Below, piece by piece: positions 42,531-52,171 of a stretch of DNA of 64,000 bases. A program made the position numbers and the translations under genes. Source of the DNA: Bacteroidota bacterium (GTDB lineage Bacteria; Bacteroidota; Bacteroidia; Chitinophagales; Chitinophagaceae); the NCBI GenBank assembly GCA_947460595.1, contig CANHGS010000001.1:62001-126000 (forward strand). The letters run 5' to 3'. The stretch's first letter is position 1. Every line of letters begins with the position of its first letter. The notes under the pieces are model-generated. The model searched no databases. It worked only from the letters and a program-made list of their open reading frames with translations, and was not told the DNA's origin.

Positions 42531-43691
42531 TTAGGCTACTTGCATTTTTATCCTCCCAATTAATCCAGCCATCACCCCAGCCAAACCAACCACAAAAAAA
42601 TAGGTATTTCCCAACCCAATTACACTAGATAAAAAGCCAATCAAGGGAGGCCCAATTAAAAATCCCAAATACCCAATGGTAGAAACAGCTGCAATAGCCA
42701 CTCCACTTGACATTGACGCAGATTTTCCCGCATGACTAAACAAAAAAGGCACCACACAGGAAACGCCAAATCCACAAAGCATAAACCCTACTATGGCAGG
42801 TATTAAACTATGAAAACTAGCAATCAATAAAGCACCCAAACCAAGCAATAAGCTAGAAATCAACAACAGTTTTTTATTTCCCAATTGATTAGCCAACGAG
42901 TCTCCCATTAATCTCCCCAATGTCATGCAACCCAAATAAGCAACATAACCCATGTTAGCGTAACCTTTGGATAAGTGTAGTTCTTTTGACAAATAAATAC
43001 CACTCCAATCACTCATAGTGCCCTCGCAAAGCATACAGCAAAAAGCAATCAATCCTAAATTCATTAAAGACTTATCCGGTATGGCAAATGCCGGTTTCTT
43101 TGCATCTCTATTGGCTGATGTTTCCAAAGTGTTTCCCCAGAAAATTACCATCAAAATCAAAGACAATCCAGTAACCAGAACCAATCGGAACTCTGGTATC
43201 ACACCAACGGAAATTAGGATAGAGGCAAATGCCGCTCCAACCAAACTAGCAATACTCCATACCCCATGAAAGCTGGCAATAATTGATTTCTTAAATAATT
43301 GCTGCACCCCAATTGATTGGGTGTTGATAGAAATATTAAATAGGTTTCTAGAAGCCCCAAAAGCAAATAGGACAAGGACCATTTGCCAAACCTGATCTGC
43401 AAATCCAATCAAACTGAGCAACAAAACATACAATAGGGAACCACCTAACACAATGTTTTTGCTTTTGTATTTGCCAATCAACCAAGCCGATAAAGGCATG
43501 GTTAGCATGAGGCCCGCTGGTAAGCTAATTAATAGGCTACCCAATGCAGCATCAGATAAATGGAGTTTTTGCTGCAAATGAGGTATGCTAGAAGCCCAGT
43601 TGGCATAAACAAAGCCAGAGATAAAGAAGAACACCATAACGGCTACGCGAATCTTAATAGCTTGTTGATTGGGTTGCGAGGTCTGCTCCAT
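42531..43691 (-). CDS. MFS transporter
   Basis: The 386-residue protein has about twelve hydrophobic segments and the MFS inter-helix loop NWASSIPHLQQKLHLSDAAL followed by LLISLPAGLMLTMPLSAWLIGKYKSK. The layout fits the sugar or drug subfamilies, but the substrate is unknown. It converges with blh, with 36 bp between the stops. Nothing links it to the rhodopsin module except position. Confidence 0.9.
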   Translation of the reverse strand: MEQTSQPNQQAIKIRVAVMVFFFISGFVYANWASSIPHLQQKLHLSDAALGSLLISLPAGLMLTMPLSAWLIGKYKSKNIVLGGSLLYVLLLSLIGFADQVWQMVLVLFAFGASRNLFNISINTQSIGVQQLFKKSIIASFHGVWSIASLVGAAFASILISVGVIPEFRLVLVTGLSLILMVIFWGNTLETSANRDAKKPAFAIPDKSLMNLGLIAFCCMLCEGTMSDWSGIYLSKELHLSKGYANMGYVAYLGCMTLGRLMGDSLANQLGNKKLLLISSLLLGLGALLIASFHSLIPAIVGFMLCGFGVSCVVPFLFSHAGKSASMSSGVAIAAVSTIGYLGFLIGPPLIGFLSSVIGLGNTYFFVVGLAGVMAGLIGRIKMQVA

Positions 43692-43797
43692 CTGTGAAAA
43701 TTAGCACTAATGAATACAAGGTTAAGCAATCTCTTTTAATATTGTTGGTATCTATTTTGAAGTTTATACAATCATCCAATTTTAGTACCTTTCTGCT

Positions 43798-44184
43798 CTG
43801 AAAAAGCCCATCGCCATATTATTCTTGAGCATTTACTTGCTAGCTACTACAGAAGCACACCAGCTTTTAAAGTTGCCCGTGGTATTTCAGCATTTTGTAG
43901 AGCACCAACAGGAAGATACGAGTATTAGCTTTTTGGAATTTCTAGACATGCATTATATGCACGGCAGTCCCAAAGACGCAGACTATGACAGAGATATGCA
44001 ATTACCCTTTAAAAAGTCGGCTGATTGTGTGTCTGTAATGGCCAGTGCAGCTGTTCCAAATCAATTGTCCATTGTCCTGGAATATCCTGTGTTTTTTATT
44101 AAGCAAGACAATATAGAATTGGACCATAACAAGCCACTGTCTTCCTGTTTGTCCAATATCTGGCAGCCTCCTAAATATTGTTAG
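43798..44184 (+). CDS. Small secreted protein upstream of the metal-efflux operon (unknown family)
   Basis: The protein is about 119-128 residues depending on the start. A TTG at 43825 gives the shorter form. Reading back to CTG at 43798 adds KKPIAILF and completes a signal peptide ending TTEA, so the longer form is preferred. The mature part (HQLLKLPVVFQHFVEHQQED) is amphipathic, with no known domain seen. Placement 97 bp before the CzcA-like pump suggests an efflux accessory protein; similar short proteins precede CusA/CzcA genes in related genomes, to my recollection. Confidence 0.6.
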   Translation: MKKPIAILFLSIYLLATTEAHQLLKLPVVFQHFVEHQQEDTSISFLEFLDMHYMHGSPKDADYDRDMQLPFKKSADCVSVMASAAVPNQLSIVLEYPVFFIKQDNIELDHNKPLSSCLSNIWQPPKYC

Positions 44185-44281
44185 TAATCCTTTTTGTAAA
44201 TGACTAATGGTGCTAAACCATTGGTTAGATTGCTATAGGCATTTGCTGTAGCAATATTCCATCATTACTAAACAGATTTTA

Positions 44282-47200
44282 ATGCTTAACGCAATCATCC
44301 AATTTTCCATTAGGAATAAACTGGTAATCGCTTTGTTTGTGATTGGTCTAGTGGGTTATGGGGCCATTCAGGTAACCAAATTGCCTATTGACGCGGTTCC
44401 TGATATTACTGATAATCAAGTACAGGTAATTACCATTGCGCCATCTTTTGGGGCAACCGATATAGAACGCTTGATTACTTTTCCAATTGAACAAGCCAAT
44501 AATAATATTTCTGGACTCAAAGAAATTAGGAGTTTTTCCCGTTTTGGTTTGTCACTTGTAACCATTGTCTTTGACGATGCTACCGATGTTTACTGGGCCA
44601 GACAACAGGTCTCTGAAAGACTGCAAAAAGTACAGGCCATTATTCCCCAAGGAATAGGCATTCCGGAACTTGGTCCGGTGAGTACGGGGCTTGGAGAAAT
44701 CTATCAGTACGTGGTAAGACCCAAAGAAGGATATGAAAATAAATTCAATGAAACCGAGCTCAGGACCATTCAGGACTGGATAGTTAGAAGACAATTGTTA
44801 GGGGTAAAAGGGGTAGCAGAAGTGAGTAGTTTTGGAGGCAAACTCAAACAGTATTCCATTGAAGTTGATCCAGCTAAATTGCAGAGCTATGGTATTACTA
44901 TTTCTGATGTGTTCAAAGCTTTGGAAAACAATAACCAAAATACGGGCGGTGCTTATATTGAAAAGGGCCCCACTGTTTTGTATATCAGAACAGAAGGATT
45001 ATTGGGAGGCATACAAGACATAGAAAATATTTCTATCAAAGAATTAAACGGAGGAGCACCGCTTTTTATTAGAGATATAGCGGATATTAAAATTGGTAAT
45101 GCAACGCGGTATGGCGCCATGTGTTATAATGATAAGGGAGAAGTTGCCGGAGCAGTAGTGATGATGCTAAAAGGTGCTAACAGTTCTGATGTAATTAAAG
45201 ACGTAAAAGAAAGAATTGCCCAAATTCAAAAAACCGTTCCAGAAGGCATTGTGATTGAGCCTTTCTTAGATAGAACTAAGATGGTGAATAATGCCATTGG
45301 TACGGTGGAGAAAAACTTGCTTGAAGGAGCGTTGATTGTGGTCTTTGTGCTGGTATTATTCCTAGGAAATTTCAGAGCAGGTTTGCTTGTTGCATCTGTG
45401 ATTCCTTTGGCTATGTTGTTTGCCATTATCATGATGAACCTATTTGGAGTAAGTGGTAACCTGATGAGTTTGGGTGCCTTAGATTTTGGTTTGATTGTAG
45501 ACGGAGCCGTGATAATTGTAGAAGCCGTGATGCATAGGCTGGGGCATAGCAAGCATTTTGTGAACATCAATAAATTGAATCAGGTTGAGATGGATCAAGA
45601 GGTCAATCATTCTGCTAGCAAAATGATGAATAGTGCTGTGTTTGGACAGATCATCATCTTGGTAGTTTACCTGCCCATTTTCACTTTGCAAGGAATAGAA
45701 GGTAAGATGTTCAAACCCATGGCACAAACCGTGGCATTTGCACTCTTAGGGGCGTTTATTCTGTCTTTGACTTATATACCCATGATGAGTGCTTTCTTCC
45801 TGAGTAAGAAGATCAAACATAAACCCAATTTTTCAGATCGATGGATGGGAAAAATTGAAAGATTGTATCAAACTGTTTTAAACAAAGTCATTGGTTATCC
45901 AAAGCTAGTGCTGTCTTCTGTTGTGGCTTTATTTGTGGTAGCTATTTTTGTATTAACCACGCTGGGTGCAGAGTTTATTCCAGCTTTGGAAGAAGGAGAT
46001 TTTGCAGTAGATACCCGTGTATTGGTAGGAAGCAGTTTGAATACTACTATTGAAAATACGCAGAAGGCAGCGCATATTTTAACATCAACATTTCCAGAAG
46101 TGGAGAAAGTGGTCACCAAGATTGGTAGTGGTGAAGTTCCCACAGATCCCATGCCCATGGACGCCAGTGATATGATGGTCATTTTAAAACCCAAAGAAGC
46201 GTGGGTATCGGCTAAGACATTTGATGAATTAAGTGAGAAAATGGGTAAGGCATTAGAAGCCGTACCTGGCGTTACTGCTGGATTTCAGTTTCCTGTGCAA
46301 ATGCGCTTTAATGAATTGATGACAGGCGCCAGACAGGATGTGGTCTGCAAAATTTTTGGAGAAGACCTTGATAGCTTGGCGGCTTATGCCAACAAATTGG
46401 GTGTGATTGTAAATACGGTAGAAGGAGCTAAAAACTTGTATGTAGAAGCTGTTGCTGGTATGCCACAAATTATTATCAATTACAATAGAAATACCATTGC
46501 ACAATATGGGTTAAGCATTGCCGATATTAATAAAGTAGTCAATACTGCTTTTGCGGGACAAACTACAGGTATGCTTTTTGAAGGGGAGAAAAGATTTGAC
46601 GTTGTGGTGCGCATTGGTGGGGAACAGAAAAAAAATCTACAAGACATTCAAGGTTTGTTGATTCCAACACCCAGGGGTACCCAAGTGCCGCTTAGCCAGT
46701 TGGCCGATGTTCAAATTAAAGAAGGTCCCAACCAAATTCAAAGAGAAGACGCCAAAAGAAGAATTGTAGTTGGGTTCAATGTGCGGGGTAGAGACGTACA
46801 AAGTATAGTAGAGGAATTACAGCAAAAAGTAGACAAGCAACTTAAGTTTCCTACAGGATATTATGTGACGTATGGAGGCGCATTTGAAAACCTAAATGCC
46901 GCCAAACAACGTTTACTGATTGCTGTTCCGGTATCACTCTTGCTTATCTTTATGTTGCTCTATTTTGCCTTTAATTCTATCAAACAAGGCTTATTGATTT
47001 ACTCAGCTATTCCACTTTCTGCTATTGGAGGCATTCTCTCACTAGCTGCCCGCGGCATGCCTTTTAGTATTAGTGCTGGTATTGGTTTTATTGCCTTATT
47101 TGGGGTAGCGGTATTAAATGGGATTGTATTAATTGCAGAATTTAATTTATTGAAAAAAGAAGGCATCACAGATTTAAGAAGGATTGTGCTTATGGGCACC

Positions 47201-48637
47201 AAAGTGCGATTGCGTCCGGTACTCATGACGGCTTTTGTTGCATCCTTGGGATTCTTTCCTATGGCAGTTAGTAATGGGGCAGGAGCAGAAGTACAAAGAC
47301 CACTGGCTACGGTTGTCATTGGCGGTTTATTACTAGCAACTTTCTTGACCTTGTTTGTGCTACCTATACTATACCTGCTATTTGAAAAAAGCGGAAAACC
47401 AACTAAGATGAAAGATCCTATTGCAGTCATGATTTTGGTAATAGCTGGGATGAGTTTGTCTCAACCGCTATTAGCTCAAACACCCATCAGCCTTAAAGCT
47501 GCTATTGATACCGCACTGCACAATAACCTGCAAGTGAAAAATGAGCAATTAAAAGCTAGGTACCAAGAAGTATTGATAGGAACTGCATCTAATCTGCCAC
47601 AAACCAATTTTATGGCAGAAGCGGGGCAGATCAATAGCATTTATACAGATACCAAGTTCTCTTTGTCACAGTCTTTTAGTTTTCCATCGGTGTACACCAA
47701 GCAAAAAGCCTTGTTGCAAGAAGAGTTTAAATCTGCCTTGTTAAATGTGGCACTCAAAGAAGCGCAGCTTAAAAAAGAACTGACCCAAGTATATTATGGC
47801 ATTGTTTATTTAGACCAGAAACAAGCACTATTGCAATACACTGATAGTCTATATCGCAGTTTTTATAAAAGAGCGGAACAGCGTTTGGCCAAGGGAGAAA
47901 CCAATCTTTTAGAAAAAACAAGTGCAGAAACCCAACTTGGACAAATTGGAAATCAATTAAAACAGTTGGTGCAGGATCAGTCTGTACTCTTGTTGCAGTT
48001 TCAATTGTTGTTGAATAGTTCCGAGGCTTATAGTCCGTCTAAAGCAGACTATCGCTTAAGCTATCAAGGCGTCTTAGACAGTGCTATGTTGAAAGAACAT
48101 CCTAGTCTAAAACTGATTCAACAGCAGCAGCAAATGGCGGAAGCACAAATAGGATTGGAGAAAAGCAAAAAGCTTCCTGAACTAAGTGTAGGTTACAATA
48201 ATACCAGTATCAAGGGTATGGGTGCAGACAATCTGCTCTATGGTGCAGGTCAAAGATTTAGTGCAGTTCAATTGGGGATTGGGATTCCCATTTTTGCCAA
48301 GTCTCAAAACAATCGAATTGCTGGAGCTAAGCTGAACAAACAAGTAGCTGAAAGTAATTTTCAAGTTGGGGTACAAAGTTTGGAAAACGCATATTTATCA
48401 GCCAACCTTCAGTATCAAAAGAATTTGGAAACGCTTAAGTATTTTGAAGATCAGGCACTCAAAAATGCTACAGTCATTACCAATACGGCCAACCAACAAT
48501 TGGCAGCAGGCAGCATCAATTACCTAGAATGGTTTCAATTGATTAACCAAGCTACTATTGTTAGAAGTGAGCATATAGACGCCATCAGGAACCTTAACGA
48601 ATCCATCATTCAATTGAATTTTATCAGCAACAAATAA
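44282..48637 (+). CDS. CzcA/CusA-type heavy-metal RND pump fused to a TolC-like domain
   Basis: The 1451-residue protein has a complete RND pump (about residues 1-1040). LDFGLIVDGAVIIVEA carries Asp401, Asp407 and Glu414, the charged set of CzcA-type divalent-metal pumps, more than the CusA copper pattern. A hydrophobic, signal-like stretch (about 1043-1066) is followed by a TolC-like outer-membrane-factor domain beginning ISLKAAIDTALHNN. The stretch would act as a thirteenth helix that puts the C-terminal domain in the periplasm. An in-frame ATG at 47408 could alternatively start a separate TolC product. The adaptor gene follows 5 bp later. Confidence 0.93.
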   Translation: MLNAIIQFSIRNKLVIALFVIGLVGYGAIQVTKLPIDAVPDITDNQVQVITIAPSFGATDIERLITFPIEQANNNISGLKEIRSFSRFGLSLVTIVFDDATDVYWARQQVSERLQKVQAIIPQGIGIPELGPVSTGLGEIYQYVVRPKEGYENKFNETELRTIQDWIVRRQLLGVKGVAEVSSFGGKLKQYSIEVDPAKLQSYGITISDVFKALENNNQNTGGAYIEKGPTVLYIRTEGLLGGIQDIENISIKELNGGAPLFIRDIADIKIGNATRYGAMCYNDKGEVAGAVVMMLKGANSSDVIKDVKERIAQIQKTVPEGIVIEPFLDRTKMVNNAIGTVEKNLLEGALIVVFVLVLFLGNFRAGLLVASVIPLAMLFAIIMMNLFGVSGNLMSLGALDFGLIVDGAVIIVEAVMHRLGHSKHFVNINKLNQVEMDQEVNHSASKMMNSAVFGQIIILVVYLPIFTLQGIEGKMFKPMAQTVAFALLGAFILSLTYIPMMSAFFLSKKIKHKPNFSDRWMGKIERLYQTVLNKVIGYPKLVLSSVVALFVVAIFVLTTLGAEFIPALEEGDFAVDTRVLVGSSLNTTIENTQKAAHILTSTFPEVEKVVTKIGSGEVPTDPMPMDASDMMVILKPKEAWVSAKTFDELSEKMGKALEAVPGVTAGFQFPVQMRFNELMTGARQDVVCKIFGEDLDSLAAYANKLGVIVNTVEGAKNLYVEAVAGMPQIIINYNRNTIAQYGLSIADINKVVNTAFAGQTTGMLFEGEKRFDVVVRIGGEQKKNLQDIQGLLIPTPRGTQVPLSQLADVQIKEGPNQIQREDAKRRIVVGFNVRGRDVQSIVEELQQKVDKQLKFPTGYYVTYGGAFENLNAAKQRLLIAVPVSLLLIFMLLYFAFNSIKQGLLIYSAIPLSAIGGILSLAARGMPFSISAGIGFIALFGVAVLNGIVLIAEFNLLKKEGITDLRRIVLMGTKVRLRPVLMTAFVASLGFFPMAVSNGAGAEVQRPLATVVIGGLLLATFLTLFVLPILYLLFEKSGKPTKMKDPIAVMILVIAGMSLSQPLLAQTPISLKAAIDTALHNNLQVKNEQLKARYQEVLIGTASNLPQTNFMAEAGQINSIYTDTKFSLSQSFSFPSVYTKQKALLQEEFKSALLNVALKEAQLKKELTQVYYGIVYLDQKQALLQYTDSLYRSFYKRAEQRLAKGETNLLEKTSAETQLGQIGNQLKQLVQDQSVLLLQFQLLLNSSEAYSPSKADYRLSYQGVLDSAMLKEHPSLKLIQQQQQMAEAQIGLEKSKKLPELSVGYNNTSIKGMGADNLLYGAGQRFSAVQLGIGIPIFAKSQNNRIAGAKLNKQVAESNFQVGVQSLENAYLSANLQYQKNLETLKYFEDQALKNATVITNTANQQLAAGSINYLEWFQLINQATIVRSEHIDAIRNLNESIIQLNFISNK

Positions 48638-48642
48638 AAGTC

Positions 48643-49773
48643 ATGAAACAACTAACTTATATTTTATCCATACTGCTCTTACTCCAGGCCTGCTCCAGCA
48701 AAAAAATTCCAGAAGCAAGTCAAAAAGCGGTTATACCCAACCAGGTGGTCTTAACAGACGCGCAGTTTAAAAGCGCCGGTATTCAAACCGCGTTGATGCA
48801 GCAAAAAGAAATATCTGCTACTTTAAAAGTGAGTGGAAAGATTGATGTGCCCCCACAAAATATGGTCTCCATTAGTGTGCCATTAGGAGGCTATTTAAAA
48901 ACCACCAAACTCTTACCTGGTCAGCACGTGAGCAAGGGAGAAGCCGTTGCTGTAATTGAAGGAGAGCAGTATATTCAGTTGCAGCAAGACTATTTGACCA
49001 CCAAGGAGAAAATTGATTACTTGCAAAAAGAGTTTGAGCGCCAGCGCGATTTAAATAAAACACAGGCAGCTAGTGACAAAGCTTTTCAACAAGCAGAAAC
49101 GGAATACAAGACCCAATTGGTGTTGATTAGTGCTTTTAGAGAAAAACTCAAATTGGTTGGCATTAATGCAGATAAATTAACCGAGAATAGTATTTCTAGA
49201 AGCATCAATATCTTCTCTCCTATTGATGGGTATGTTTCTAAAGTGAATGTAAATATTGGTAAATATGTTTCTCCCACAGAAGTTTTATTTGAGCTGATCA
49301 ACCCAACGGATATTCATTTGGCATTGAAGATTTTTGAGAAAGACATTAACAAGCTCTATGTGGGTCAACCCTTGGTAGCCTATACCAATAACCAGCCCAA
49401 TAAAAAACACGATTGTGAAGTCTTATTGATTGGTAAAGACATTACAGAAGAGAGAAGCACTGATGTACACTGTCATTTTGAAGACTATGACAAGACCTTG
49501 ATTCCAGGAACCTATATGAATGCAGAAATTGCTATCAAAAATGCAAAAGCCTATACACTTCCAGAAGAAGCTATTGTGCTTTTTGAGGGTAAGCAATACG
49601 GTTTTATTAAAAATGCAGACAAGAATTATAGTATGCAGTTATTAGAGATTGGTACCGTTGATAAAGGTTTTGTTGAAATTTTGAACGCAGAAAAATTAGC
49701 TGGTAAAGATTTTGTAGTTAAGGGTACTTACACTTTGCTCATGAGTTTGAAAAACAAAGTAGAAGAAGAATAG
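48643..49773 (+). CDS. RND efflux periplasmic adaptor lipoprotein (CusB/CzcB-like)
   Basis: The 376-residue protein begins with a lipoprotein signal (LLQACSSKK). It has the membrane-fusion-protein layout: a beta-barrel-like start (SATLKVSGKIDVPPQNM), a lipoyl segment GGYLKTTKLLPGQHVSKGE, a helical hairpin (IQLQQDYLTTKEKIDYLQKE), and a return lipoyl half (NIFSPIDGYVSKVNVNIGKY). It links the inner-membrane pump to the outer-membrane channel. It belongs to the same operon as the pump-TolC fusion. Confidence 0.92.
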   Translation: MKQLTYILSILLLLQACSSKKIPEASQKAVIPNQVVLTDAQFKSAGIQTALMQQKEISATLKVSGKIDVPPQNMVSISVPLGGYLKTTKLLPGQHVSKGEAVAVIEGEQYIQLQQDYLTTKEKIDYLQKEFERQRDLNKTQAASDKAFQQAETEYKTQLVLISAFREKLKLVGINADKLTENSISRSINIFSPIDGYVSKVNVNIGKYVSPTEVLFELINPTDIHLALKIFEKDINKLYVGQPLVAYTNNQPNKKHDCEVLLIGKDITEERSTDVHCHFEDYDKTLIPGTYMNAEIAIKNAKAYTLPEEAIVLFEGKQYGFIKNADKNYSMQLLEIGTVDKGFVEILNAEKLAGKDFVVKGTYTLLMSLKNKVEEE

Positions 49774-49776
49774 CTG

Positions 49777-50919
49777 TCAATATTGTAATGTAGCAGGATG
49801 GAATGTTTTCCAACTATGCCAAAATTCTTGGTAGGCGGGAATGGATTTTAAATGAGCAGTACTATCAATAGATCTGCCATTGATGAGGTATTTGTGAACT
49901 AGCCCAGACAAGCTATCCTGCTGCAAAGCGTATTTTTCATCAGCAGTGTTTCTTTCAAAAGCAAAAAAGCTTTGGTTGTTTTTTCCAATCACCAACATGA
50001 TGGGTTTGTTGCCTATCGCATCATAAATAATCCTTTCTTTAACCAACCTATTCCAATCATAAGCTTTGCTAGTCTTGCCTACAACAATTCCTACCACCCA
50101 TGATTTTTCATTCCAAGAAAGGCTATCGGTTCCTGTTAATTTCTTTTTGCTTTTTCCTGATTCGTAATTTAGACTAGTATCATAGCTGTTTAGATAGGCT
50201 GGATCTGCTTGCATGATTTTTGTGGTTGGATATAATTTAATCCAATCGGCTAAGCTAGTTTGATTGCTTGGGTATTCGGGTAATTGAACACCTTTCAAAG
50301 GACCTGTTACAGCCTCACCGGTAGCCTGTCTAAACCAAGAGCCTGTTGTCTTGTCTTCAAACATGGCATTAAAATGATCCATCCCCACCAAACGGAAATT
50401 TTCAGCAGATCCATTGACAAGGGGTTTATATACCCTGCCTGTTCTACAAACTGTACAATAAGTAATTAGTAGTGGTTTACCATCTAAACTATCCATGACC
50501 AAATGGTGGTAACCAATAAAGCGAATGGGGTAGGCCTTGGTTTCTTGTTTGCCCACAATTCCTAATACCAATCGATTACTATCAACCTTGTTTTCATCAA
50601 CCGGTTTCATAAGCAGACTAGCGGGCTGATAAAACATACTGTCTGCCGCCATCTGAAAATTGACCACATAGACCACTGCTCCCAAGACTAGGGCTGGAAC
50701 CCAAGCCTGCCAAGCTTTTGGCCAGGAAGATTTGAACCATCCCCATACCAAGAGCAAACCAAAAAAAATGCGAAATACCCATCGCCAAGCATAAAGAAAA
50801 TAAGCAGCATCCAAGCTATTCATTTCTTGACTCCCAGGCATGGGCATAATGCAATACACATTTGCTAATTCAAATAATAATAGGCCAAGTATGCCAATAT
50901 AAAAAAGCTTTTTCATCAT
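49777..50919 (-). CDS. DUF3179 membrane protein
   Basis: The 380-residue protein has a few N-terminal transmembrane helices (about residues 5-22, 38-62, 72-90) and a periplasmic DUF3179 domain containing LLITYCTVCRTGRVYKP. The CTVC pair could be redox-active or bind metal. DUF3179 function is unknown. The start codon overlaps the stop of the TM2 gene by one base (TAATG), so the genes are coupled. It ends 3 bp from the convergent adaptor gene. Confidence 0.88.
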   Translation of the reverse strand: MMKKLFYIGILGLLLFELANVYCIMPMPGSQEMNSLDAAYFLYAWRWVFRIFFGLLLVWGWFKSSWPKAWQAWVPALVLGAVVYVVNFQMAADSMFYQPASLLMKPVDENKVDSNRLVLGIVGKQETKAYPIRFIGYHHLVMDSLDGKPLLITYCTVCRTGRVYKPLVNGSAENFRLVGMDHFNAMFEDKTTGSWFRQATGEAVTGPLKGVQLPEYPSNQTSLADWIKLYPTTKIMQADPAYLNSYDTSLNYESGKSKKKLTGTDSLSWNEKSWVVGIVVGKTSKAYDWNRLVKERIIYDAIGNKPIMLVIGKNNQSFFAFERNTADEKYALQQDSLSGLVHKYLINGRSIDSTAHLKSIPAYQEFWHSWKTFHPATLQY

Positions 50920-51272
50920 TAAAATGAAGATATCATGGCCATGGATTCACGCGCCATTTGTTGGTTGTATTCAAAAGTCAATCTTTTGTGATTCACTAGG
51001 TCTACAATGGTACCAATTAAGCAAAGACCACCGGTAAAAAAGTACAAAATACCCATACCATTCTGGCCCACCATAAAACGTTGTACACCAGCTACCCCAA
51101 AAAAGCCCAGTATACAGCCCAATAATACTTGGTCTGTTTTTCTTCTCTTGCCATTGTAAACGGCTATAAAACTTTGCATTTTGTGTTCAGGAATTTCCCT
51201 TGTTAAGGCTTGCAAGAATACAAGTTCTTCACCTTCTAATGAGGGAATTAAGTTAATTAGGATATTGCTCAT
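50919..51272 (-). CDS. TM2-domain membrane protein
   Basis: The 117-residue protein has a soluble N-terminal part and a C-terminal TM2 domain of two helices with the conserved turn: LGCILGFFGVAGVQRFMVGQ and GILYFFTGGLCLIGTIVDLV. TM2 proteins are small membrane proteins of unclear function. It overlaps the preceding DUF2752 gene by 20 bp and the following DUF3179 gene by 1 bp. Confidence 0.9.
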   Translation of the reverse strand: MSNILINLIPSLEGEELVFLQALTREIPEHKMQSFIAVYNGKRRKTDQVLLGCILGFFGVAGVQRFMVGQNGMGILYFFTGGLCLIGTIVDLVNHKRLTFEYNQQMARESMAMISSF

Positions 51273-51567
51273 GATGTTTGTTTTGTTTGATTAGTAGCCT
51301 TATTCTGTTAAATATAACAAGAACTGCCAAAATTCCCAGCGGATGGTGATGAAAGGCGCTTGAAAAGTCTCCACGGAGCGCGTCATGGATGGAATGCCCA
51401 ATGCCACAGCCAGGGCATTTGCCAAAACCCAACAAACTAAATACGCAGAGCGATGTTTCTGATTTGTTTACTGGTAGAAAAAATAAAGCTATTAGGGCAG
51501 CTGACCAGAATAAAAGTTCAAAGCGCTTCCAAATCCATTTGATCATATGGTGAATGCTGCTTTCCAT
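51253..51567 (-). CDS. DUF2752 membrane protein
   Basis: The 104-residue protein has the diagnostic CPGCGIGHS motif between hydrophobic helices, as in DUF2752. The Cys and His residues may bind a metal or be redox-active, but the role is unknown. It overlaps the TM2 gene by 20 bp and touches the marC stop by one base. DUF2752 and TM2 genes are often neighbours, which suggests one membrane complex. Confidence 0.9.
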   Translation of the reverse strand: MESSIHHMIKWIWKRFELLFWSAALIALFFLPVNKSETSLCVFSLLGFGKCPGCGIGHSIHDALRGDFSSAFHHHPLGILAVLVIFNRIRLLIKQNKHHEQYPN

Positions 51568-52145
51568 TATTTACCAAATGCACCAATGTTGGAACTAAAA
51601 ATTTTAACAGCAATAGCAAGAAGAATTACACCAAAAAATTTACGTACTGCCAATAAACCAGCTTCGCCCAAAGCCTGTTCAATCATTTTCAAAGACTTCA
51701 GTACTATATACACCACAATTAAGTTAATGATGATGCCAGCTAGAATATAGGTTTCGTCAAAATTGGCTTTTAAAGACATAATAGTAGTAAGGGTTCCACT
51801 ACCAGCAATAATGGGAAAAGCAATGGGTACCACAGAGCCAGACTTGGCATCCTTATCGCCTTTGAAAATTTCGTGCCCCAAGACCATTTCTAAACCCAGT
51901 AAAAAGATGACTATGGAACCACCTACGGCAAAACTTCTAATGTCTAAACCCAGGATCCTCAAAAAAGGTCTTCCTGCAAATAGGAATAAAATCATCAGAC
52001 CTCCAGAAACAAATGTGGCCTGAAAAGAGCGGATACCACCCATTTTGTCTTTTAAGGAAATCAACAGGGGAATGGATCCCACAATATCAATCACCGCAAA
52101 AAGGGTAAAGCTGACAGTTAAGAGTTGGTCTATTTGGAAATCCAT
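51567..52145 (-). CDS. MarC-family integral membrane protein
   Basis: The 192-residue protein has about six hydrophobic helices and the MarC features TLFAVIDIVGSIPLLISL near the start and VPIAFPIIAGSGTLTTIMSL in the middle. MarC proteins are of unknown function despite their historical name from multiple antibiotic resistance. The gene is followed by DUF2752 with a one-base overlap and preceded by a phosphatase gene 26 bp away. Confidence 0.92.
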   Translation of the reverse strand: MDFQIDQLLTVSFTLFAVIDIVGSIPLLISLKDKMGGIRSFQATFVSGGLMILFLFAGRPFLRILGLDIRSFAVGGSIVIFLLGLEMVLGHEIFKGDKDAKSGSVVPIAFPIIAGSGTLTTIMSLKANFDETYILAGIIINLIVVYIVLKSLKMIEQALGEAGLLAVRKFFGVILLAIAVKIFSSNIGAFGK

Positions 52146-52171
52146 ATACCTGATTTTATTAAAGATACTAA

